DNA from: CANKHA01 sp963731585
GTDB taxonomy: Bacteria > Pseudomonadota > Alphaproteobacteria > Rhizobiales > Xanthobacteraceae
Assembly (NCBI GenBank): GCA_963731585.1
Contig: CAVSWC010000012.1
Span: forward strand, 62,001 to 126,000
Direction of reading: 5' to 3'
Length of the DNA: 64,000 nt
Below, piece by piece: positions 50,436-60,620 of this stretch (positions are counted from its first letter, which is position 1; every line of letters starts with the position of its first letter). The notes beneath the pieces are model-generated. The model searched no databases. It saw only the letters and a list, made by a program, of their open reading frames with translations, and was not told where the DNA came from. Both the position numbers and the translations under genes were made by a program.

Positions 50436-50457
50436 AGGCCGCCAACTGAGGCGGCCT
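50436..50457. terminator. AGGCCGCC/GGCGGCCT hairpin, copy 2
   Basis: Same 8-base stem and AACTGA loop as copy 1. It lies between the DUF1330 and zinc-ribbon genes, where it would terminate both convergent transcripts. Confidence 0.7.
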
Positions 50458-50465
50458 ATGGCGTG

Positions 50466-50648
50466 TCATCGATACTTGACCAAGAACGTTTCGGTGAGGC
50501 CGCATTTGCCGCAATCGAAGATGCGACGATCAATTCCCGGCCCTTCCGGCTCGATGCCTGAAAGCGTCATCCGCCCATGGCACTGAGGGCAAAGGCGCTT
50601 TTCGGTAGACATGGGTTGCGGAATAGGTCGCAGATGAATTTCAGTCAT
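50466..50648 (-). CDS. Small zinc-ribbon protein
   Basis: 60 residues. Two CxxC knuckles (C20/C23 in LCPQCHGRM and C46/C49 in FDCGKCGLTET) form a probable zinc ribbon. A GGAGAG precedes the ATG. The N-terminal LRPIPQPMSTEKR is basic and proline-rich. Possibly a nucleic-acid or redox accessory protein; function unknown. Confidence 0.72.
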   Translation of the reverse strand: MTEIHLRPIPQPMSTEKRLCPQCHGRMTLSGIEPEGPGIDRRIFDCGKCGLTETFLVKYR

Positions 50649-50773
50649 AGCAACTCTCCTTACAGGCGGGAGCGCGGTCGCGTCGCTCAGCCACCGACGC
50701 CTGGCTCGGGGCCAAGTTGGTAATGCGACACTGTACGCTCACCGTCCCAAAAGAGCGCATTAATTCGCGGCCA

Positions 50774-50819
50774 CAAATTAGGACACTGCAAAAGCTAATT
50801 AGGACAGCGGCCTCGGACG
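50774..50819. repeat. Direct repeat A with AATTAGGACA iterons
   Basis: Two AATTAGGACA units 20 bases apart, followed by a CGGCCTCGGAC. Matches direct repeat B at 51967-52013. See the finding on the insertion-sequence-like scar. Confidence 0.8.
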
Positions 50820-50971
50820 AACCACCCGACGCCTTCTCGGGCCAGGACTACATCCCCGAGGCGCTCGGCCGCCAGCAGTTCTACGATCCGCCCGAGCGCG
50901 GCTTCGAGCGTGAGATCCGGAAGCGGCTGGAGTATTGGGCGAGGCTCCGGCGGGAGCGCCGGCAAGACTGA
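50807..50971 (+). pseudogene. RarA/MgsA C-terminal remnant
   Basis: About 54 codons encoding the very end of the replication-associated recombination ATPase: FSGQDYIPEALGRQQFYDPP and ERGFEREIRKRLEYWARLRR. The AAA+ core is absent upstream, where the AATTAGGACA repeats begin. The frame is open to an ATG at 50717 but those codons are not RarA-like. I read it as a fragment left by an insertion or recombination event; a complete rarA is presumably elsewhere. Confidence 0.75.
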
Positions 50972-50998
50972 GCGATGCTCCTGTTGTCATGTGAGCCC

Positions 50999-51290
50999 CT
51001 ACGGCGTCAACAGCGTTCCGGTCAGCTTGCAGGTCAAAGTCAAACCGGCGCTCGGGTCAGGGTCGGCGCCGATCGCCATTCTTGGTCGCGCTCCCGTCTC
51101 GAAGAAACTCAGGATCGTCTCGTTTACTGAGAAGCGAGACGGGTTGTCTTTTTCAACAACAAAGTAGTCAAACGGGTCTCCAGCACCAAGAGGTCCAGTG
51201 AACAAGAGAAAGGTCACTCGCGTGCGGTTAGATGCCCCGCCATGACAGTTTATGTTCGTCGCATGAATAGGCCACTGCGGCTTTCAAAAC
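50999..51290 (-). pseudogene. Possible 3' remnant of an exported protein gene
   Basis: A frame open from about 51290 to a stop at 50999 without a good ATG; a GTG at 51217 is possible. The sequence NINCHGGASNRTRVTFLLF, FDYFVVEKDNPSRFSVNETI and GLTLTCKLTGTLLTP has the alternating pattern and paired cysteines of a real beta-rich protein. Lower G+C than the surroundings. I cannot name a family. Confidence 0.4.
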
Positions 51291-51392
51291 GGCCCACCCG
51301 AATGGCCCCTTTTATCGGTGGGGCATCAGGGCTGGCCTATTCCTGCCAGACAAAGTTCTCGGTTACCTTCTGCCTCCCAAAAGGTACGCGAC

Positions 51393-51641
51393 ATGTATAT
51401 CCGAGAGCAGAGGCAGCAAAATCGTGTCGCCGATGAGGTTTCAGCTTTAACTGCCGTTGTTCGCCCCATCCTGACAGGCACTCTGTACGCCCTTAAGACC
51501 GAGGTTGTCGCTGAGGCAGGGGGTTATAATGGCGTCAAACTTCTGATGCTCCCCCGGCTTTACAAGGCCAGGCGATGGAGTATTGCCCGCTTGAAGCAGG
51601 TTCTCGATAAGTACGAAGAGATTTTGAAACTCTTGCAGTGA
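51393..51641 (+). CDS. Small hypothetical protein
   Basis: 82 residues starting MYIREQRQQNRVADEVSALT. Predominantly helical and basic at the C-terminus (LYKARRWSIARLKQVLDKYE). The hairpin copy at 51644 starts 2 bases after the stop, supporting this as a real gene end. No family recognised. Confidence 0.55.
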   Translation: MYIREQRQQNRVADEVSALTAVVRPILTGTLYALKTEVVAEAGGYNGVKLLMLPRLYKARRWSIARLKQVLDKYEEILKLLQ

Positions 51642-51643
51642 AG

Positions 51644-51665
51644 AGGCCGCCAACAGAGGCGGCCT
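51644..51665. terminator. AGGCCGCC/GGCGGCCT hairpin, copy 3
   Basis: Same stem as copies 1 and 2, loop AACAGA. It sits exactly between the convergent genes ending at 51641 and 51664. Confidence 0.7.
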
Positions 51666-51906
51666 AAACAAAGCTGACGCCAATCCTTTTCGGCTTGCGC
51701 CACGCGACGTGACATCTGCGGTTTAAGTATTCTGGCAAAATGACGAGATTAAACTCGTCCAGCGGAACAAGCGCGCTGGCGACCTCTAAGCACGCGCCTG
51801 TATCTGAAAGGTTCCGAATAAGGCAATCAATGCCCGGAAGCCGTTCGGCATTGATCCGCCCACTCTTATAGACGCGGTGACGTTGATCTGACCGGAGGTC
51901 TGCCAT
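51664..51906 (-). CDS. PilZ domain protein
   Basis: 80 residues. A single PilZ domain with the cyclic-di-GMP motif region RSDQRHRVYKSGRI and later NLSDTGACLEV (the DxSxxG motif as LSDTGA). The N-terminal RxxxR is only partly kept (RSDQRHR). Probably a cyclic-di-GMP-responsive or degenerate effector. Upstream of recA but on the opposite strand. Confidence 0.78.
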   Translation of the reverse strand: MADLRSDQRHRVYKSGRINAERLPGIDCLIRNLSDTGACLEVASALVPLDEFNLVILPEYLNRRCHVAWRKPKRIGVSFV

Positions 51907-51966
51907 GCTGACTAACCTGGGCCTAACGAATTACCTCCCGGTAAACAGAACGAGAAACTCCGCGAC

Positions 51967-52022
51967 GCTAATTAGGACACTCCGTTCAGCAAATTAGGAC
52001 AGTGGCCTTGGACTTAGGACAG
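51967..52022. repeat. Direct repeat B with AATTAGGACA iterons
   Basis: AATTAGGACA at 51970 and 51992 and a third partial TTAGGACAG at 52014. The first 47 bases match repeat A at 50774 (spacing of units also about 20 bases). It ends 20 bases before the LexA box of recA. Confidence 0.8.
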
Positions 52023-52041
52023 TACCCCCCCGAGCGCAAAA

Positions 52042-52056
52042 GAACGTATTGCGAAC
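52042..52056 (+). promoter_or_regulatory. LexA (SOS) box of recA
   Basis: GAACGTATTGCGAAC, the alphaproteobacterial direct-repeat SOS box GAAC-N7-GAAC, 97 bases before the recA start. LexA binding would repress recA until DNA damage. A further GAAC at 52060 (GAGAAC) lies next to it. Confidence 0.85.
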
Positions 52057-52152
52057 CGAGAACAAAACGTGTACAGTAGGGCTTCATCCAGGCAGACAGG
52101 CGGCGGAACCCGCGTTGTCGGCCCAGCGAATACCGGCCATAAGGAGCGGAAA

Positions 52153-53235
<1,083 letters not shown>

Positions 53236-53239
53236 CCGT

Positions 53240-53262
53240 TCTGTAGCGTAGCGTAGCGTAGA
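53240..53262. repeat. Short GTAGC tandem repeat
   Basis: About four imperfect copies of GTAGC immediately after the recA stop (GTAGCGTAGCGTAGCGTAGA). Low information, but unlike the rest of the sequence. Confidence 0.7.
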
Positions 53263-53286
53263 GTAAGCGTCCTGCGTGCTGCCAAG

Positions 53287-53315
53287 ACCCCGGGGGCTCT
53301 CTCCCCGGGGTTTCC
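53287..53315 (+). terminator. Rho-independent terminator of recA
   Basis: ACCCCGGGG-GCTCTCT-CCCCGGGGT hairpin followed by TTCCTTTT, about 50 bases after the recA stop. Confidence 0.88.
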
Positions 53316-53617
53316 TTTTCATCGCTCCCGCTCGTACGCCGTTATCCCTGCCTCCGGGGGAGGGATCAAAACCGCTTTCCATGGACTCAGGGACACCCCG
53401 CCGCTACAAACGCCGCTGGAAATACCAAGCCAAACCGGCGGTTAGCGCCAGGCTTGCAATCTGTCATGCTCCGCGCAAGCGGAGCATCCAGTATTCCGAA
53501 ACATGGCAATGGGGCACGGGTCGTGCGTCATCTCGTCTTCCGGGATACTGGATCGTCCGCCTGCGCCGACGATGACTGCGGCAGATTGGGCCATTGGAAG
53601 CTGATACGGATAAGCGA
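53316..53617. other. recA-alaS intergenic region with inverted repeats
   Basis: No gene. A perfect hairpin ATGCTCCGC-GCAA-GCGGAGCAT (53466-53487) overlaps a wider inverted repeat with arms ATCCAGTATTCCG (53486-53498) and CGGGATACTGGAT (53541-53553). These resemble dispersed palindromic elements of this order. The alaS promoter must lie here or upstream. Confidence 0.6.
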
Positions 53618-56269
<2,652 letters not shown>

Positions 56270-56275
56270 TCACGC

Positions 56276-56545
56276 ATGGCGCAGGTGCATTTCACCGCCT
56301 GGCTGCGCGCATGGGCGCCGCCCGAGCCGGTGAACGCCCCCGGCGCGACCGTCGGCGAAACCCTCGGCGCCCTGTTCCAGCAGCAGCCGCAGCTGCGCGG
56401 CTACCTGCTCGATGAGCGCGGAGCGCTGCGCAAGCATGTCTGCATCTTTGCCGACGGCCAGCGGCTGGCGCGCGAGGCGACGATGAGCCATCCTGTTGGG
56501 CCAGACAGCAAGCTCTATGTAATGCAGGCTTTGTCGGGAGGCTGA
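56276..56545 (+). CDS. MoaD/ThiS-like ubiquitin-fold protein
   Basis: 89 residues, beta-grasp fold. It ends in QALSGG, the di-glycine tail that MoaD and ThiS use as an activated sulphur carrier. Other signs: VGETLGALFQQQPQLRGYLLD (key TVGETLGALF) and KHVCIFADGQRL. Not a canonical MoaD or ThiS: it lies 6 bases after alaS and 2 bases before a sialidase-like gene, not with moaE, thiG or moeB. The pairing with a BNR protein recurs in bacteria and suggests a distinct pathway. Confidence 0.85.
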   Translation: MAQVHFTAWLRAWAPPEPVNAPGATVGETLGALFQQQPQLRGYLLDERGALRKHVCIFADGQRLAREATMSHPVGPDSKLYVMQALSGG

Positions 56546-56547
56546 GC

Positions 56548-57618
56548 ATGAGCGAGCGCATCCTGATCGCGACCCGCAAGGGACTTATCACGTTGGCGCG
56601 TGAGGGCGGCGAATGGTCGGTTCTCGCGCGGGAATTTCCCGGGGTGGCCGTGACTGCCGCGCTGCATGATCCGCGCGATGGCGCGCTCTACGCCGTTTTG
56701 CGGCACGGACATTTCGGCAGCAAGCTGCATCGCTCCGATGATGCAGGTACATCCTGGAAGGAGCTGCCGGCGCCCGCATTCCCCGCCGATGCCGCCGGCG
56801 CGCCGACGCTGTTTCAGATCTGGACGCTGGAGCCGGGCACGCCAGAGCAGCCCGGCAGGCTCTGGGCCGGAGCCATTCCCGCCGGCTTATTCCGCTCCGA
56901 CGACCGCGGCGAAAGCTGGCAGTTCGAGGACGCGTTATGGGACGTGCCGGAGCGCGCCAAATGGTTCGGCGGCGGCTATGACGACGCCGGCATCCATACC
57001 ATCTTGCCCGACCCGCGCGACCCGGAGCAGTTGTTCGTGGCGATTTCCTGCGGCGGCGTCTGGGATTCCGGCAATGACGGCAAGAGCTGGTTTCTGCGCG
57101 GCGATGGCCTGGTCGCCGCCTATATGCCGCCCGAACAGGCGGGCACGCTTGAAGTGCAGGATCCGCATCGCGTGGCGCGCTGCGCCGGCGCGCCCGACGT
57201 AATGTGGATGCAGCATCACAATGGCATTTTCCGTTCCACCGACGCCGGCGTGTCCTGGACGCAGCTCAAGCTGCCTGCCGACGATTTCGGTTTCGCGGTC
57301 GCCGCGCATCCCAAGGATCCGCAGACCGCCTGGTTCGTGCCAGCCGTCAAGGACGAGATCCGCATTCCGCGTGACGGCGCGCTCTCGGTCACGCGCACGC
57401 GCGACGGCGGAAAGACCTGGGAAAGCCTGCGCGATGGCCTGCCGCAGCGCGACGCCTATGACCTGGTCTACCGCCACGGCCTCGACGTGGACGAGACCGG
57501 CACGCGGCTTGCGATGGGCTCGACCACCGGCGCGCTCTGGCTCAGCGAGAACGGCGGCGACCGCTGGCAGTTGCTCAATGCCCATCTGCCGCCGATCTAT
57601 GCCGTGCGGTTCGCGTAG
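56548..57618 (+). CDS. BNR/sialidase-like beta-propeller protein
   Basis: 356 residues. Repeated BNR-type motifs SxDxGxxW: LHRSDDAGTSWKEL, FRSDDRGESWQFE, DSGNDGKSWFL, FRSTDAGVSWTQL, TRTRDGGKTWESL, SENGGDRWQLL, about six blades. No signal peptide, so cytosolic, unlike secreted sialidases, and the catalytic set of true sialidases (Arg triad) is not evident. Coupled to the MoaD/ThiS-like gene. Function unknown; a scaffold or enzyme acting with the ubiquitin-like protein is possible. Confidence 0.82.
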   Translation: MSERILIATRKGLITLAREGGEWSVLAREFPGVAVTAALHDPRDGALYAVLRHGHFGSKLHRSDDAGTSWKELPAPAFPADAAGAPTLFQIWTLEPGTPEQPGRLWAGAIPAGLFRSDDRGESWQFEDALWDVPERAKWFGGGYDDAGIHTILPDPRDPEQLFVAISCGGVWDSGNDGKSWFLRGDGLVAAYMPPEQAGTLEVQDPHRVARCAGAPDVMWMQHHNGIFRSTDAGVSWTQLKLPADDFGFAVAAHPKDPQTAWFVPAVKDEIRIPRDGALSVTRTRDGGKTWESLRDGLPQRDAYDLVYRHGLDVDETGTRLAMGSTTGALWLSENGGDRWQLLNAHLPPIYAVRFA

Positions 57619-57626
57619 CATGCGTG

Positions 57627-57713
57627 TCCCGGGCGCAGCGCAGCACACGCGCAGATAAGTTTACGCAATCTGCGCAAGCTGGATTGCGTGTGTGGTGCGC
57701 TGCCGACCCGGGA
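57627..57713. repeat. Large imperfect inverted repeat after BNR gene
   Basis: Outer arms TCCCGGGCGCAGCGCAGCAC (57627-57646) and the complementary GTGGTGCGCTGC-CGACCCGGGA (57691-57713), enclosing the inner palindromic unit with GTTTACGCAATCTGCGCAAG (57659-57678) that recurs at 37793 and 44955. Non-coding, convergent region between the BNR and icd genes. Confidence 0.75.
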
Positions 57714-57792
57714 TCGTTACGAATACAGGGTGTGGGATGGTCCCGGATCTGCGGTGCACCGCTCACGCGCTGCACCGCGTCCGGGACACGGC

Positions 57793-59007
57793 CTAAGCCG
57801 CCATCGCCTTTTTCAAATTCTCGTCGATCTTATCCAGGAAACCGGTGGTGGAGAGCCACTTCTGATCGGCGCCCACCAGCAGTGCGAGATCTTTTGTCAT
57901 GAACCCGGATTCGACGGTATCGATGCAGACCTTTTCCAGCGTGGCGCAGAACTTGATGAGTTGCGGATTGTCGTCGAGCTTGCCGCGATGCGCGAGGCCG
58001 CGGGTCCAGGCGAAGATCGAGGCGATGGAATTGGTCGAGGTCTCCTTGCCTTTCTGATGCTCGCGATAGTGGCGCGTCACCGTGCCATGCGCGGCCTCTG
58101 CTTCCACGGTCTTGCCGTCCGGCGTCATGAGCACCGAAGTCATCAGGCCGAGCGAGCCGAAGCCCTGCGCCACCGTGTCGGACTGCACGTCGCCATCGTA
58201 GTTCTTGCAGGCCCAGACATAGCCGCCCGACCACTTCATCGAAGCCGCCACCATGTCGTCGATCAGGCGGTGCTCGTAGACTATTTTCTTCTCGGCGAAC
58301 TTATCCTTGAACTCCTTGTCGAACTCTTCCTGGAACAGCTCCTTGAAGCGGCCGTCATACTGCTTGAGGATGGTGTCCTTGGTGGAGAGATAGACCGAGT
58401 AGCTGCGCGAGAGGCCGTAGTTGAACGAGGCCTTGGCGAAATCGCGGATCGATGAGTCGAGATTATACATCGCCATGGTGACGCCGCTCTCTGGCGCCTT
58501 GAATACTTCCTTCTCGATCACCTTGCCGTCGTTGCCGGTGAATTTGATCGAGATGGTGCCCGCGGTCGGAAATTTGAAATCGGTGGCGCGGTACTGGTCG
58601 CCATAGGCATGGCGCCCGATGATGATCGGCTTGGTCCAGCCCGGCACGAGGCGCGGCACGTTCTTGCAGATGATCGGCTCGCGGAAGATGGTGCCGCCGA
58701 GAATGTTGCGGATGGTGCCGTTGGGCGAGCGCCACATCTCCTTCAGGTTGAATTCCTTCACGCGGCCCACGTCCGGCGTGATGGTGGCGCATTTCACCGC
58801 GACGCCGACTTCCCTGGTTTTCTCGGCGGCATCGATGGTGACCTGATCGTTGGTCTTGTCGCGATATTCGACCCCGAGATCGTAATAGAGCAGGTTCACG
58901 TCGAGGTAGGGATGGATCAGCTTGTCCTTGATGAGCTGCCAGATAATGCGGGTCATCTCGTCGCCGTCCATTTCGACGACCGGGTTTGCCACCTTGATTT
59001 TCGCCAT
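57793..59007 (-). CDS. icd: NADP-dependent isocitrate dehydrogenase
   Basis: 404 residues, intact, of the eukaryote-like dimeric class common in alphaproteobacteria. It converts isocitrate to 2-oxoglutarate in the TCA cycle. Key parts: VEMDGDEMTRIIWQLIKDKL (key MDGDEMTRIIW), SPNGTIRNILGGTIFREPI, YDGDVQSDTVAQGFGSLGLM and EAAHGTVTRHYREHQ. Convergent with the BNR gene. Confidence 0.96.
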   Translation of the reverse strand: MAKIKVANPVVEMDGDEMTRIIWQLIKDKLIHPYLDVNLLYYDLGVEYRDKTNDQVTIDAAEKTREVGVAVKCATITPDVGRVKEFNLKEMWRSPNGTIRNILGGTIFREPIICKNVPRLVPGWTKPIIIGRHAYGDQYRATDFKFPTAGTISIKFTGNDGKVIEKEVFKAPESGVTMAMYNLDSSIRDFAKASFNYGLSRSYSVYLSTKDTILKQYDGRFKELFQEEFDKEFKDKFAEKKIVYEHRLIDDMVAASMKWSGGYVWACKNYDGDVQSDTVAQGFGSLGLMTSVLMTPDGKTVEAEAAHGTVTRHYREHQKGKETSTNSIASIFAWTRGLAHRGKLDDNPQLIKFCATLEKVCIDTVESGFMTKDLALLVGADQKWLSTTGFLDKIDENLKKAMAA

Positions 59008-59415
59008 AGCGTTTCAGAACCTTTGTCGGGGAAGAAAGCGGCGGAAAAGCCCTAGCAAAGCTGGAGCGGCGGCACTTATGGCCCGGCGAGGCGCGTCCTG
59101 CAAGCCAGCTTGCGCCAATGCGCCCCGGGATGCTTCCGCCCGCGCCGCAGCGCGGCTATAGGAGGGCGCGGGCTCACCCCGCCAAAGGATAAAGTAAGCG
59201 TGCATTTTCCGATATTTGCCAGAACGCGGGGCGCGCCGCTCGCGATGAAATATGCGCCGAAGCGTTACCCGCGGGCTGATGCCGGGCGCAGGCACGACGT
59301 GCTGCAGCAATATGACACCAGCCTGCACCGGCTCGGACGGCAGCCGCAGCCGGACGCGCCGGTCGCCGCTTTTGCTTGCATCGGCGGCATCACAGATATC
59401 CCGGTGCTCTAGCAG
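59008..59415. other. icd-trmJ intergenic region, no gene supported
   Basis: 408 bases between divergent icd and trmJ. A frame at 59110-59412 is open and reads up to trmJ, but has no ribosome binding site or recognisable sequence. Probable promoter region of both genes. Confidence 0.5.
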
Positions 59416-60618
59416 ATGCCCGGCGCCGGAACCGACAAGACCAGGGCCTGGGCCGACTTGCCGGGACCGATCGTCGTCTTGGTCGAGCCCCAGCTGGGCG
59501 AGAATATCGGCGCCGCGGCCCGCGCCATGGGCAATTTCGGATTGAAGCGGTTGCGTCTGGTGAAGCCGCGGCAGGGATGGCCCAACCCCAAAGCGACGGT
59601 GATGGCGGCGGGCGCCGACGCCGTGCTCGAATCCGCGCAACTGTTCGAGACAGTGGAAGCGGCCATCGCCGACTGCACCATCGTGCTGGCGGCGACTGCG
59701 CGCGCGCATGATCAGGCCAAGCCGGTTGTTGCCGCCGAGGAGGCCGCGCGCCTGATGGCCGAAGACATCGGGCGCGGCGAGCAAGTCGCCATCCTGTTCG
59801 GCCGCGAACGCAACGGGCTTGAGAACGAGGAGGTCGCGCTCGCCGACCGCATCATTACGCTGCCGGTCAATCCTGCCTTCGCCTCGCTCAACCTCGCGCA
59901 AGCGGTGGTGATCATCGGCTATGAATACTTCAAGCACGTCACGGGCGGCGCCCTGCCCTTCGACACGCCGAAAAAATCACCGCAGGCGGGCAAGCATCAG
60001 CTTGCGGCCTTCTTCGCCACCCTCGAGCGCGAACTGGAGAAGGTGGAGTTTTTCCGCCCGCCGGAAAAGCGCGCCACCATGACCATTAACCTGCGCAACA
60101 TCTTCAACCGCATGAAGCCGAGCCAGCAGGACGTCCAGACGCTGCACGGCGTCGTCACCGCGCTGGTGGAAGGCCGCAAGGGTCCGGCCAAGGGCGGCAT
60201 CCTCACCGGCGACGAGGCGCAGATGCTGCGCACGCTGCTGGCGGAACGCGGCGGGCAGCCGGCCCCGATCCAAGGCGGACCCGCGCGCGGATTGGCGCGG
60301 CTTCTGCGCCGCAACCCGACCGACATCGAACGCGCTTTCTGGGAGGCGCTGGTGAAGGACCGCCGTTTCGCCGGTCACAGCTTCAAGCGCCAAATACCCA
60401 TCGGCCCGCATATTTGCGATTTCGTTTCTTTCCCATTGCGTACCGTGATTGAGCTTGTACCGAAGGACGAGACTGCGGAGGCTAGCGCCGCCCGCGCCGA
60501 ACGCCGGGCGTGGTTGGAGGAGCGCGACTATACGGTGATCGACATAGCTGCGGCGGAAGCCGGATCAAGCACTGCCGGCGCACTCGATCGGCTGACGCTG
60601 GCGATTTCGAAATGCTAA
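59416..60618 (+). CDS. trmJ: TrmJ-type tRNA methyltransferase fused to a DUF559-like domain
   Basis: 400 residues, intact. Residues 1-250 are a SPOUT (TrmH-superfamily) methyltransferase like TrmJ, which 2'-O-methylates tRNA position 32: IVVLVEPQLGENIGAAARAMGN, ILFGRERNGLENEEVALAD and INPAFASLNLAQAV-like (VNPAFASLNLAQAVVI). From about 295 there is a DUF559-type endonuclease fold: LRRNPTDIERAFWEALVKDRR, FKRQIPIGPHICDFVSFPLR, RRAWLEERDYTVI. The motif that normally reads ELDGGQH is ELVPKD here, so the nuclease site looks degenerate. The fusion frame is unbroken. Confidence 0.88.
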   Translation: MPGAGTDKTRAWADLPGPIVVLVEPQLGENIGAAARAMGNFGLKRLRLVKPRQGWPNPKATVMAAGADAVLESAQLFETVEAAIADCTIVLAATARAHDQAKPVVAAEEAARLMAEDIGRGEQVAILFGRERNGLENEEVALADRIITLPVNPAFASLNLAQAVVIIGYEYFKHVTGGALPFDTPKKSPQAGKHQLAAFFATLERELEKVEFFRPPEKRATMTINLRNIFNRMKPSQQDVQTLHGVVTALVEGRKGPAKGGILTGDEAQMLRTLLAERGGQPAPIQGGPARGLARLLRRNPTDIERAFWEALVKDRRFAGHSFKRQIPIGPHICDFVSFPLRTVIELVPKDETAEASAARAERRAWLEERDYTVIDIAAAEAGSSTAGALDRLTLAISKC

Positions 60619-60620
60619 AT

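Noticed and set aside
59110..59412. A 100-codon open frame between icd and trmJ
   Set aside because: No ribosome binding site, no conserved segment, composition typical of random GC-rich DNA.
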